DNA from: an uncultured Pelagibacteraceae bacterium
GTDB lineage: Bacteria > Pseudomonadota > Alphaproteobacteria > Pelagibacterales > Pelagibacteraceae
NCBI GenBank assembly: GCA_902574035.1
Contig: CACGMC010000003.1
Span: 157,298 to 221,297 of the forward strand
Reading direction: 5' to 3'
Length of the DNA: 64,000 nucleotides
This document shows, piece by piece, positions 51,422 through 59,705 of this stretch (position 1 is its first letter; each line of letters starts with the position of its first letter). The notes beneath the pieces were generated by a model. It worked only from the letters and a program-made list of their open reading frames with translations. It was not told the DNA's origin and ran no database searches. Position numbers and translations under genes: made by a program.

Positions 51422-51451
51422 TTGTAGTATTCAAAAATATCTTGATATAAT
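51422..51451 (+). promoter_or_regulatory. Promoter of the SRP RNA gene
   Basis: TTGTAG (51422-51427), an 18 bp spacer and a perfect TATAAT (51446-51451), seven bases before the folded 5' end of the SRP RNA at 51459. Confidence 0.6.
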
Positions 51452-51458
51452 CAATTGT

Positions 51459-51544
51459 GGTGGGCATCAGGTGGATGTTTCATTAACCCGGTCAGGTCTG
51501 AAAAGAAGCAGCCGTAGTGAAAACTATTCAGGTTGTTGCCTGCC
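51459..51544 (+). ncRNA. ffs: Signal recognition particle RNA (4.5S, small bacterial type)
   Basis: The conserved apical domain is present: CCCGGTCAGGTC, a modified GNRA-like loop, then AAGCAGCC. The ends pair (GGTGGGCA at 51459-51466 with TGCCTGCC at 51537-51544, with two wobbles), giving one long hairpin of ~86 nt, typical of 4.5S RNA. A T4 tract follows. It partners Ffh in membrane targeting. The dnaX start codon is only 8 bases downstream. Confidence 0.92.
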
Positions 51545-51552
51545 TTTTAAAA

Positions 51553-53229
51553 ATGAAACATTATAAAATCTTAGCTTTAAAATATAGGCCTCAAAACTTT
51601 AAAGATTTAATTGGTCAAGAAATTTTATCTAAAACAATAACTAATGCAATTAAGATTGGTAAAACTCCTAATGCTTATTTGTTAACAGGAATAAGAGGTG
51701 TTGGTAAAACTACCACTGCCAGATTAATCGCTAAAGCTCTTAACTGTGAAAATAATGACTCTCAAAAAAATAACTGTACTTTAGATAACTCTTGTGACAC
51801 TTGTAAAGAAATAACGAATTCAAGTCATATCGATGTTTTAGAGATGGACGCAGCTTCTAAAACTGGGATAGACGATATCAGAGATCTCATCGAAAATTCA
51901 AAATATAGCCCAACTAGTGCGAAATTTAAAATTTTTATAATTGATGAAGTACATATGCTATCAAAGCAAGCTTTTAATGGATTATTGAAAACATTAGAAG
52001 AGCCACCACCTAGTTTAAAATTTATTTTAGCTACTACAGAAATAAAAAAAATTCCAATTACTATCCTTTCTAGATGTCAAAGGTTCGATTTGAAGAGAGT
52101 AAGTATTGATCAAATTTTTAAACACCTAGAAATAATTTCAAAAAAAGAGAAAGGAAATATTTCTTCAAAAGCTTTAAGAATCATTGCTCAAGTATCAGAA
52201 GGTTCAGTTAGAGATGGCATCTCATTATTAGACAGAGCTATCTCATATCAGAGTGTTAACTCTAAAAATGAAATCGATGATCAAGACGTAAGGAACATGC
52301 TTGGATTGGCTGATAAGAGCAAAGTCATCAACCTTTTAAAAGAGATATTTGAAGGGAACTCAAAGGAGGCAATTAATATTCTTAAAGAGCTTTTTGCTAA
52401 CGGTATCGAAGCAAAATATTTTTTAAATGACATTCTTGAAATCCTAAGTCTTATGAATAGAAAGTTAAGTTTAGGATCAATCGAGAATGATAAAATTTTA
52501 CCAGAAGAGGAAGTTAATTCAATCAACAAAATTTCTGATGGTATAAGTATTGAAGACCTAGGTCTTTTTTGGCAATTCACTATTAAAACAATTGATGATT
52601 TAAGGATTGTAAACGATGAGGAAATAACTTTAGAAATGTATGTTATGCAACTGCTACATTTGAAAGAAATAAAACACCCTACAACAGAAGAGCCTTCAGA
52701 GAAAATAAACAACACTAATAATTTTAAAAAGGGTGTTTTAAATGAAAATAAAGACTTTAAAGAAAAAAATTCTCTTAAAATTAAAAGCCAACTTAAAAAT
52801 ACTGACCAAATAAAAACTTCTTTAAACGATCAACCTAAATTACATGATGAAAATTCAGCAAAATTAAAAATTAGTACTTTTGATGAAATTGTGAAGCTGG
52901 CGAGTAGAGACAATGAAATTGAGTTAAAATATGATCTTGAAAGAAACGTTAAATTAGTAAGTTTTAAAAATGGTAAGATAGATATAAGTTTTAACGAAAA
53001 ACTTAATAAAGACTTTATCAAAATTTTGACTGAAAAACTTTATAATTGGACTGGCCAAAGATGGATTATTTCCCTCAATAAAAAAATTGGAGAAAAAACC
53101 ATATTTGAGAAAAAAAATGAGTCAAAAAATAATCAAATTAATGAGGCAAAAAAAAATGAGAAAATCAAAATATTACTCGAGGCTTTTGATGATGCCAATC
53201 TAATTGATGTTAAAAAGGAAAATGAATAA
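51553..53229 (+). CDS. dnaX: DNA polymerase III subunit gamma/tau
   Basis: 558 residues from the ATG at 51553 (MKHYKILALKYRPQNFKDLIGQ), the conserved DnaX N-terminus; an earlier in-frame start would lie inside the SRP RNA. Walker A is GIRGVGKTTTARLIAKALNC, the zinc module follows (Cys pairs around CTLDNSCDTC), then IDEVHMLSKQAFNGLLKTLEEPP and the Arg finger in ILSRCQRF. Domain V is poorly conserved and Lys/Asn-rich. Clamp loader of the replisome. The ffs-dnaX-ybaB-recR order is conserved. Confidence 0.93.
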   Translation: MKHYKILALKYRPQNFKDLIGQEILSKTITNAIKIGKTPNAYLLTGIRGVGKTTTARLIAKALNCENNDSQKNNCTLDNSCDTCKEITNSSHIDVLEMDAASKTGIDDIRDLIENSKYSPTSAKFKIFIIDEVHMLSKQAFNGLLKTLEEPPPSLKFILATTEIKKIPITILSRCQRFDLKRVSIDQIFKHLEIISKKEKGNISSKALRIIAQVSEGSVRDGISLLDRAISYQSVNSKNEIDDQDVRNMLGLADKSKVINLLKEIFEGNSKEAINILKELFANGIEAKYFLNDILEILSLMNRKLSLGSIENDKILPEEEVNSINKISDGISIEDLGLFWQFTIKTIDDLRIVNDEEITLEMYVMQLLHLKEIKHPTTEEPSEKINNTNNFKKGVLNENKDFKEKNSLKIKSQLKNTDQIKTSLNDQPKLHDENSAKLKISTFDEIVKLASRDNEIELKYDLERNVKLVSFKNGKIDISFNEKLNKDFIKILTEKLYNWTGQRWIISLNKKIGEKTIFEKKNESKNNQINEAKKNEKIKILLEAFDDANLIDVKKENE

Positions 53230-53549
53230 TGACAGATTTTAATGATATGCTTCAAAAAGCAAAATTAATGCAACAACAGATGAAAGAAGCTCAAGACGAA
53301 ATTAAGAATATTCAAGTAGAAGGTGTCTCAGGCGGAAATTTGGTAAAAGTAATTTTATCTGGAGATTACGAGTTAAAATCTATAATTATTAGTGAAAATG
53401 CAAAAAAAGAAAATCAAGAAATAATTAATGATTTAATAATTGCAGCTTATAATAATGCAAAGGAAAATCTGAAAAAAAAATCATCTGAAAGAATTTCTAA
53501 AATCACAGGTGGTATTAATTTACCTTTCGATATTAAATTTCCCACATAA
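53229..53549 (+). CDS. ybaB: YbaB/EbfC nucleoid-associated protein
   Basis: 106 residues. The typical opening NDMLQKAKLMQQQMKEAQDEI and the VEGVSGGNLVKVILSGDYELKSIII core identify the family, which binds DNA as a dimer. It sits between dnaX and recR as in most bacteria, with one-base overlaps on both sides. Confidence 0.93.
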   Translation: MTDFNDMLQKAKLMQQQMKEAQDEIKNIQVEGVSGGNLVKVILSGDYELKSIIISENAKKENQEIINDLIIAAYNNAKENLKKKSSERISKITGGINLPFDIKFPT

Positions 53550-54154
53550 TGGATAATAATATTATTGAAATAGAAGATTTAATAAAACAGTTTTCAAAAT
53601 TACCAGGTTTAGGACCAAAATCTGCTAAAAGAATTATTCTTAAGCTTATAAATAATAAAGATAACATGATAAAACCTTTAGCTAAATCTTTGGCGAATGT
53701 TTATAAAAAGGTAGTCACGTGCTCCAATTGTGGAAATTTAAAGATAATTGATAAATCCTGTTTATGTGAAACTGAAACAAATTATGATAAAATTTGTATT
53801 GTAGAAAATTTAGCTGATATGTGGGTAATTGAGTCTGCAAATATTTATAAAGGTCATTACCATATACTTGGAGGAACTATAAATTCTCAAGATAACTCAG
53901 GGAGTAAAGACGTTCTAGTAAAATCACTCATTAATAGAGTGAAAAAAAATAATTTAAAAGAGGTGATAATTGCAACCAGTGCAACAATTGAGGGACAAAC
54001 TACTGCTCATTACATCGAGGATCTAATTAAAAACGACAGAATTAAAATTACAAAATTGGCTCAAGGTCTCCCGGTTGGTGGTGAAATAGAGCAATTAGAT
54101 GACGGCACACTTTTTTCTGCTTTTAAAAACAGGGTTCCAGTTACAGAAAATTAA
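53549..54154 (+). CDS. recR: Recombination protein RecR
   Basis: 201 residues: helix-hairpin-helix (FSKLPGLGPKSAKRIILKL), four-Cys zinc finger (CSNCGNLKIIDKSCLC), and Toprim domain (ICIVENLADMWVIES, HYHILGGTI), with EVIIATSATIEGQTTAHYI near the end. RecR loads RecA with RecO/RecF at gaps. It converges with glcB, one base apart. Confidence 0.95.
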   Translation: MDNNIIEIEDLIKQFSKLPGLGPKSAKRIILKLINNKDNMIKPLAKSLANVYKKVVTCSNCGNLKIIDKSCLCETETNYDKICIVENLADMWVIESANIYKGHYHILGGTINSQDNSGSKDVLVKSLINRVKKNNLKEVIIATSATIEGQTTAHYIEDLIKNDRIKITKLAQGLPVGGEIEQLDDGTLFSAFKNRVPVTEN

Positions 54155-54155
54155 A

Positions 54156-56321
54156 TTAAATTTTTTTCTTTTCTAATCTTTTTTGGTGTAAAAGTGGTTC
54201 GGTGTAACCAGAAGGTTGAATTCTTCCTTTAAATACCAGATCGCAAGCTGCTGAAAAAGCTATAGATTTTTCAAAATCGTCGGACATTTTTTTATAGCTA
54301 GATCTTCCACCTCTTGTATAGGCAGGGTCCTTTTCATTTTGATTATCTACAATAGATGCCATTTTTTTCATTACTTTCATAACCTGGTCTTTTGTGCATA
54401 TTCCATGATGAAGCCAGTTAGCTATATGTTGAGAGGAAATTCTTAATGTTGCTCTATCTTCCATTAAACCAATATTATTTATGTCTAGTACTTTTGAACA
54501 ACCTACTCCATGGTCGATCCATCTAACAACATATCCAAGTATACCTTGTGCATTATTTTCTAATTCACGATTAATGTCTTCAACAGACCAATTAGGTCTA
54601 TCGGCCCTTGGTATCTCTAAAAGTTTTTCCAAATTTGTTTTATTTCTAGATTTGATTTTATCCTGTTCTTTAAACACATCCACTTTGTGGTAATGCATTG
54701 AATGTAAAGTCGCAGCAGTAGGAGAAGGAACCCAAGCACAGTTTGCGCCAGATTTTGGGTGACCGATTTTCTGCTCCATCATATTTGCCATTTGATCTGG
54801 CATTGCCCACATACCTTTACCTATTTGAGCTTTTCCAGAAAATCCGCAGCTTAATCCAATATCAACATTCCAATTCTCATAAGAGTTTAACCAAGTAGAT
54901 TTTTTCATTTCACCTTTAAATATCATTGGACCTGCTTCAAATGAAGTATGCATTTCATCACCAGTTCGATCTAAAAATCCAGTATTAATAAAAACAATTC
55001 TACTTTTTACCTGCCTAATACACTCTTTTAAATTTACCGTAGTTCTTCTCTCTTCATCCATTATTCCAACTTTCATCGTATACTTATTTAAATCTAATAC
55101 TTCTTCCACTTTGCTAAACAATTTATCTGTAAATGCAACTTCCTCTGGACCATGCATTTTGGGTTTAACTATATAGATAGAACCAGTTCTTGAATTATTT
55201 TTGTTTTTAAAGTCATGTAAAGCACACATGGTAGAAACAAACGCATCCATAATACCCTCTGGAATTTCCGAACCATCTTTTAATAAAATTGCAGGACTGG
55301 TCATCAAATGACCTACGTTACGATTAAGCAGTAACGCTCTGCCATGTAATGTTATTTTTTTTCCTTCTTTTGAAAAATAAGTTCTGTTTGGATTTAATTT
55401 ACGAATAAATTTCTTTCCATTTTTTTCTATCTCTGCGGTTAAGTCTCCTTTCATCAGACCAAGCCAATTCCTGTAGCAATTTACTTTATCTTCCCCATCA
55501 ACCGCTGCCACTGAGTCTTCATTATCTATAATCGTTGATATAGCTGACTCGACTATGAAGTCAGATATATTTGCTTTATCTCCTTTTCCAATTGGACTAT
55601 TAGGATCTATAATTATATCAAAATGAAGGTTGTTATTTTTTAATAATACGGAAGTCGGAGAAGATTTGTCACCATTAAAGCCTATAAATTGATTTTCATT
55701 TTTTAAATTAATTTTTTCCTTATTAATTTTAAAAACTAATTTATTATTTTCTATTTCAATTTTATCTATATTTTTCCAACTATCTTTTTTTAATGAAAAT
55801 ATTTCATCTAGAAAATTTCTAACATATGCTATTACTTTTTCGGCTCGATCCTTATTAAATGAATTACCCTTTTCGCCAGGAATTACGTCTGTTCCATATA
55901 GAGAGTCATATAAGCTTCCCCAACGAGCATTAGCAGCATTTAATGCGTATCTAGCATTATCTACTGGGACAACAAGTTGTGGACCTGCAATTTTTGCTAT
56001 TTCCTCGTCAACATTTAAAGTATCAATTTTAAAACTGTCACCTTCATCTACAATGTAAGAAATTGATTTAAGAAATTGAGTATATTTGTTCTTATCAAAT
56101 TTTTCTTTAGAGTTACTTAAGTGCCAGTCATCAATTTGTTTTTGTATTTTTTCTCTTTTTTCAATAAGTTTTTTGTTTATCGGGGCTAACTCATGAATTA
56201 CCTTTGCAAATCTATTCCAAAAATCATCTTGTTTGATGTTTGTACCAGGTAGTACTTCTTTATTTATAAAATCAAATAAAGTTTGATTTATTTTTAATTC
56301 ATTTTTTTTTATAAAATTCAT
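54156..56321 (-). CDS. glcB: Malate synthase G
   Basis: 721 residues, the full length of GlcB. Landmarks include [62 protein letters not shown] (catalytic Arg/Asp region nearby) and [14 protein letters not shown]. It condenses glyoxylate with acetyl-CoA to malate. A tandem glycine riboswitch lies directly upstream, as described for SAR11, where glycine can be oxidised through glyoxylate when abundant. Confidence 0.96.
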   Translation of the reverse strand: MNFIKKNELKINQTLFDFINKEVLPGTNIKQDDFWNRFAKVIHELAPINKKLIEKREKIQKQIDDWHLSNSKEKFDKNKYTQFLKSISYIVDEGDSFKIDTLNVDEEIAKIAGPQLVVPVDNARYALNAANARWGSLYDSLYGTDVIPGEKGNSFNKDRAEKVIAYVRNFLDEIFSLKKDSWKNIDKIEIENNKLVFKINKEKINLKNENQFIGFNGDKSSPTSVLLKNNNLHFDIIIDPNSPIGKGDKANISDFIVESAISTIIDNEDSVAAVDGEDKVNCYRNWLGLMKGDLTAEIEKNGKKFIRKLNPNRTYFSKEGKKITLHGRALLLNRNVGHLMTSPAILLKDGSEIPEGIMDAFVSTMCALHDFKNKNNSRTGSIYIVKPKMHGPEEVAFTDKLFSKVEEVLDLNKYTMKVGIMDEERRTTVNLKECIRQVKSRIVFINTGFLDRTGDEMHTSFEAGPMIFKGEMKKSTWLNSYENWNVDIGLSCGFSGKAQIGKGMWAMPDQMANMMEQKIGHPKSGANCAWVPSPTAATLHSMHYHKVDVFKEQDKIKSRNKTNLEKLLEIPRADRPNWSVEDINRELENNAQGILGYVVRWIDHGVGCSKVLDINNIGLMEDRATLRISSQHIANWLHHGICTKDQVMKVMKKMASIVDNQNEKDPAYTRGGRSSYKKMSDDFEKSIAFSAACDLVFKGRIQPSGYTEPLLHQKRLEKKKI

Positions 56322-56325
56322 ATAG

Positions 56326-56477
56326 CACCAATCTTACCCCATCTGTATCGGTACCTGAGAGATTTACTCCTTCGGTGAGAACTTGTCTCTTTCCAGAATT
56401 TTGCTTTTACGGTCCTTTTGCCTGAGAGTTTCCGGGGTGGTTGCTCCTTCGGCGCTACATTTAAGTAGTCTCTCCCG
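56326..56477 (-). promoter_or_regulatory. Tandem glycine riboswitch controlling glcB
   Basis: On the minus strand two aptamers follow each other. The first begins GGGAGAGACTAC and contains GCGCCGAAGGAGCAACCAC and ACTCTCAGGCAAAAGGACCG. The second contains TCACCGAAGGAGTAAATC and TCTCAGGTACCG. These are the conserved glycine-aptamer elements. The last helix ends ~5 bases before the glcB ATG, so the switch probably acts on translation initiation. The SAR11 glcB riboswitch is published as glycine-activated. The rest of the 276 bp gap to accA holds only AT-rich promoter-like sequence. Confidence 0.93.
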
Positions 56478-56597
56478 TTTTTTTAATATTTTCTCCTAGT
56501 AAAACTTTAAAGTCAAATGATAATTGATCTCAGTTTATTGACAATTTATTGACTTATTTTAATTCTATTACTCACAAAATTATTATAAAAATCAACT

Positions 56598-57701
56598 ATG
56601 AAAAATTATCTAGAATTTGAAAAAGATATTAAAGCTCTAGAAGATGAGATGGAACTTCTAAAAAGTCCTGGAAATGGGGGCATTTCAGAGGTTGATACTA
56701 GAAAAATAAAATCAACTCAAGATCAAATTAATTCCAAATTAAAGAGTATTTATTCCAACCTCAACAGTTGGCAAAAAACCCAAGTAGCTAGACATGAAGA
56801 TAGACCAAGAGCAAGTTTCTACATTAGAAAAATATTTAATAATTTTACCCCCCTTGCTGGTGATAGATATTTTGGAGATGATCGATCTGTAACGACTGGT
56901 TTTGGATTAATTAATGAAAAATCTGTTTTAGTAATAGGTCAAGAGAAGGGAGAAGATTTAAATACAAGAATTGAAAAAAATTTTGGCATGATGAGTCCAG
57001 AGGGTTATAGAAAATGTATTAGATTAATGAATTTAGCGGACAGATTTAAAATTCCTATAATTACTTTTATAGACACACCCGGCGCTTATCCAGGAATAGG
57101 TGCTGAACAAAGAGGACAAGCATCTGCAATAGCACATTCTATTGAATGTTGTATGTCACTAAAAGTTCCTAATATTTCAGTAATAATCGGTGAGGGAGGA
57201 TCGGGTGGAGCAATCGCTCTAGCCTCTTCCAATAAAGTTATTATGTTGGAAAATTCAATTTATTCAGTCATATCTCCCGAAGGTTGTGCATCAATCCTGT
57301 GGAGAGATCCTGGTAAATCCTTAGAAGCCGCAGAAGCGATGAAACTTTCAGCACAAGATCTGCTTAAACTAGGAGTTATAGACGACATAATTGCAGAACC
57401 TCTAGGAGGCGCACATAGAAATCATGATGAAATTGCTCACAATATGAAAAATAGTATTTTAGAAAATCTTAATTATTTTGAAAATATGAGTCCTGATGAA
57501 ATTTTTTCCCATAGAAAAAATAAATTTCTTAAAATTGGTAGAGGAGGCGGTTTTGCTAAGCCATCTGTAAGTGGGGAGGCTGGACTAGAGTATAAAGAAC
57601 CAATTTTTCTCAAACTTAAAAGAATTTTTACTCAAAATAAATATATTCTTACAGCCGCAGGCCTGGTTATTATTGCCTCAATCGTAGCACTGCTTTACTA
57701 A
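56598..57701 (+). CDS. accA: Acetyl-CoA carboxylase carboxyltransferase subunit alpha with C-terminal membrane helix
   Basis: 367 residues. The AccA core is standard: YLEFEKDIKALEDE, ARHEDRPRASFYI, MSPEGYRKCIRLM, ITFIDTPGAYPGIGAEQRGQ, GEGGSGGAIAL and VISPEGCASILWRD. It pairs with AccD (16402) in the carboxyltransferase. The usual length is ~320 residues. Here ~48 extra C-terminal residues include a Gly-rich linker, a basic patch and a hydrophobic helix (LTAAGLVIIASIVALLY) ending at the C-terminus, like a tail anchor. Confidence 0.93.
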   Translation: MKNYLEFEKDIKALEDEMELLKSPGNGGISEVDTRKIKSTQDQINSKLKSIYSNLNSWQKTQVARHEDRPRASFYIRKIFNNFTPLAGDRYFGDDRSVTTGFGLINEKSVLVIGQEKGEDLNTRIEKNFGMMSPEGYRKCIRLMNLADRFKIPIITFIDTPGAYPGIGAEQRGQASAIAHSIECCMSLKVPNISVIIGEGGSGGAIALASSNKVIMLENSIYSVISPEGCASILWRDPGKSLEAAEAMKLSAQDLLKLGVIDDIIAEPLGGAHRNHDEIAHNMKNSILENLNYFENMSPDEIFSHRKNKFLKIGRGGGFAKPSVSGEAGLEYKEPIFLKLKRIFTQNKYILTAAGLVIIASIVALLY

Positions 57702-57759
57702 ATATTGTTGTAAAATTGCAATTTTTTCTAATAAATCACAATTTTAAGCTAATCAAATC

Positions 57760-57786
57760 TTGACAATTTTCAATTTAATCTATTAA
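57760..57786 (+). promoter_or_regulatory. Candidate cspA promoter
   Basis: A perfect TTGACA (57760-57765) is followed by TATTAA (57781-57786) with a short 15 bp spacer. It leaves a ~50-base leader before the cold-shock gene, consistent with post-transcriptional control typical of csp genes. Confidence 0.35.
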
Positions 57787-57845
57787 AGAGGCTGAGTTAG
57801 TTAATATACTAACATTAAGTAAACAAATAAGGATAAGTAAACACA

Positions 57846-58058
57846 ATGAGTACACTAAAAGGTAAAGTAAAGTGGTTCAATGGAACTAAAGGTTACGGTT
57901 TTATTGAAAGAGAAGACAAAGAAAAAGACGTGTTCGTTCACTCTTCAGCTGTAAGAGAAGCTGGTTTAAAATACTTAAACGAAGGTGATGAATTAACGTT
58001 TGAAGTGGAGAGCACGGAAAAAGGTCCTGCTGCAGTTAAATTGCAGAAAACATCTTAA
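57846..58058 (+). CDS. Cold-shock protein, CspA family
   Basis: 70 residues. RNA-binding motifs KGYGFIERE (RNP1) and DVFVHSSAV (RNP2) in a single OB-fold identify a CspA-family RNA chaperone. The N-terminus [18 protein letters not shown] is canonical. It has a ~50-base leader, which contains a small TTAGT...ACTAA hairpin, and is followed by a strong terminator. SAR11 cells carry few transcription factors, and cold-shock proteins are among their abundant products. Confidence 0.95.
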   Translation: MSTLKGKVKWFNGTKGYGFIEREDKEKDVFVHSSAVREAGLKYLNEGDELTFEVESTEKGPAAVKLQKTS

Positions 58059-58081
58059 TTCTAAATTTTCCAAATCATAAA

Positions 58082-58119
58082 TTAGCGGGACTCAAGCCTT
58101 TTTGCTGACGTCCCGTTAA
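58082..58119 (+). terminator. Terminator-like hairpin after the cold-shock gene
   Basis: TTAGCGGGAC / GTCCCGTTAA forms a 10 bp stem with one wobble; the 18-base loop contains an inner AGC/GCT pairing around T5. It lies 24 bases past the stop. Confidence 0.7.
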
Positions 58120-58161
58120 TTAATCCTTGAAAAAGACACATTTATTTCTTAAAAATCTATT

Positions 58162-58233
58162 ATGTTTAGAAAAAACACATTTCAAAATTATTCACATTCT
58201 CACAGAATGCACGCTAGGCTATTGCTTAGCTAA
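58162..58233 (+). other. Possible 23-codon His-containing leader ORF before tRNA-His/hisS
   Basis: A short frame encodes a peptide with three His in six residues (SHSHRMH) upstream of tRNA-His, hisS, hisZ and hisG. A 7 bp hairpin (58213-58219 / 58224-58230) overlaps its end. No ribosome site precedes the ATG and no U-tract follows the hairpin, so an attenuator role is speculative. The rest of the gap 58120-58289 is AT-rich. Confidence 0.2.
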
Positions 58234-58273
58234 ATCATTACATATTTTAAAATACAAATTTATTAATAATTAA

Positions 58274-58279
58274 TATAAA
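58274..58279 (+). promoter_or_regulatory. Candidate -10 element of the tRNA-His/hisS unit
   Basis: TATAAA is 11 bases before the tRNA 5' end. The -35 region (AATACA at 58251-58256) is weak. Confidence 0.35.
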
Positions 58280-58289
58280 AAGGAGTTAT

Positions 58290-58366
58290 GCAGCAGTAGC
58301 TCAGTTGGTTAGAGCACTAGTTTGTGGAACTAGGGGTCGGTGGTTCGAATCCACCCTGCTGTACCA
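58290..58366 (+). tRNA. tRNA-His (GTG anticodon), non-canonical 5' end
   Basis: A full cloverleaf: acceptor GCAGCAG / CTGCTGT, D arm with GCTCAGTTGGTTAGAGC, anticodon stem CTAGT-TTGTGGA-ACTAG with anticodon GTG, T arm GGTGG-TTCGAAT-CCACC, and an encoded CCA. The base before G1 is T and the discriminator is A73, so the usual encoded G-1:C73 pair is missing. G1 faces U72. This variant is known in many alphaproteobacteria that use a divergent HisRS, encoded here 4 bases downstream. Confidence 0.95.
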
Positions 58367-58370
58367 AAAA

Positions 58371-59705
58371 ATGGTAAAAGATAAAAAGACAAAACCTTCT
58401 AAGGAATTACCTTTAGGTTTTATAGATAGAGAAGAAAAGGAATTATTAATCCGAGACTTTGTAATTTCTAATATTAAAGAAGTTATGATTAAGTACGGTT
58501 TTCAATATCTCGAAACACCTAGTTTCGAGTACACAGATAGTATTGGAAAATTTCTACCAGACAAAGACAGACCAGACCAGGGAGTATTTTCTTTTAAAGA
58601 TGAAAGGAATTGGCTTTCTCTTAGATATGACCTTACTGCCCCGCTTGCAAGATACGTAGCTAAAAATTACATGGAGCTACCTAAACCTTTTAAGCGATAT
58701 CAGCTTGGGACTGTTTGGAGAAATGAAAAACCAGGACCAGGAAGATTTAGGGAATTTTTGCAGTTTGATGCAGATGTTGTAGGAACAGGAAATCTACAAG
58801 CCGATGCAGAACTTTGTGTATTAATTTCTGAGATATTAGAAAAGTGTGGGTTAGATGTAAAAGATTATACTGTTAAAATTTCTACTAGAAAATTATTAGA
58901 TGACTTATTTAAAAATTTGAAAATTACATCGAGAGAGCAAAGCTTAACCACAATGCGAGCCCTAGATAAAATTGATAGACTTGGTTGGGCAGAGGTGAAA
59001 AAACTTCTTGGTAAGGGAAGAAAAGACAAATCGGGAGATTATACAAAGGGAGCAAATCTTACGAACGATCAGATCATAGAAATCGAATCTAAATTGAATA
59101 AAAAAAAAACTGATATGGAGGATATTAAAGAAATTTTATCAATATTTGAAGCTTACAATTTTAAGAACTATGAATACAATCCAACAATTATAAGAGGACT
59201 TGAATATTATACTGGACCTATTTTTGAGGTTAATTTAAATTTTGAAGTAAAAAATTTAAAAGGACAAATAATTCAGTTTGGATCAATAGGAGGCGGGGGG
59301 CGTTACGATAATCTTGTAAGTAATTTTGGAAATTTAAATTGTCCTGCAACAGGAATATCAATTGGCCTTGACAGACTTGTATTCGCTTTAATGCAGAAAA
59401 AAGATTTTAAATTAGAAACTTCAAGACCAGTAGTTATATGTGTTTTTAATACAACAAAAACCAAAGAATATGTGCAAATATTAAAAAAATTGAGATCTTC
59501 TAACATTAGCGCTGAAATTTATCCAGGAGAAGGCAAGCTAAAGAAGCAAATGGAGTACGCAAATAAAATCGGCTCACCAGCTGTCATTTTATATGGGGAC
59601 GATGAAATAAAAACAGGTAATGTAACTTTAAAAAATCTTGAAACAGGTAATGAGAGTTCGATTAAAATTGAGGATTTAGCAAATGAAATCAAAAAAATTG
59701 TCTGA
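58371..59705 (+). CDS. hisS: Histidyl-tRNA synthetase, alphaproteobacterial type
   Basis: 444 residues from the ATG at 58371; an in-frame start at 58305 would lie inside the tRNA. Class II motifs are RYDLTAPLARYVA, RYQLGTVWRNEKPGPGRFREFLQFDADVVG, the His-binding IIRGLEYYTGPIFEV and GSIGGGGRYDNLV. The form resembles the divergent HisRS of alphaproteobacteria that recognises tRNA-His without G-1. The start codon is 4 bases after the tRNA CCA end, so a processed mRNA would be nearly leaderless. It overlaps hisZ by 23 bases. Confidence 0.93.
   Translation: MVKDKKTKPSKELPLGFIDREEKELLIRDFVISNIKEVMIKYGFQYLETPSFEYTDSIGKFLPDKDRPDQGVFSFKDERNWLSLRYDLTAPLARYVAKNYMELPKPFKRYQLGTVWRNEKPGPGRFREFLQFDADVVGTGNLQADAELCVLISEILEKCGLDVKDYTVKISTRKLLDDLFKNLKITSREQSLTTMRALDKIDRLGWAEVKKLLGKGRKDKSGDYTKGANLTNDQIIEIESKLNKKKTDMEDIKEILSIFEAYNFKNYEYNPTIIRGLEYYTGPIFEVNLNFEVKNLKGQIIQFGSIGGGGRYDNLVSNFGNLNCPATGISIGLDRLVFALMQKKDFKLETSRPVVICVFNTTKTKEYVQILKKLRSSNISAEIYPGEGKLKKQMEYANKIGSPAVILYGDDEIKTGNVTLKNLETGNESSIKIEDLANEIKKIV

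Noticed and set aside
51517..51552. N-terminal extension of dnaX reading into the SRP RNA
   Set aside because: The extension is a translation of the SRP RNA 3' arm; the conserved DnaX N-terminus begins at 51553.
53100..53170. A-runs in dnaX as a programmed frameshift site for gamma/tau
   Set aside because: Runs of A are everywhere in this genome; no downstream stem-loop or upstream Shine-Dalgarno stimulator in the right place was seen.
58305..58370. N-terminal extension of hisS reading through tRNA-His
   Set aside because: The extra residues are translated tRNA sequence; HisRS homology begins after the ATG at 58371.
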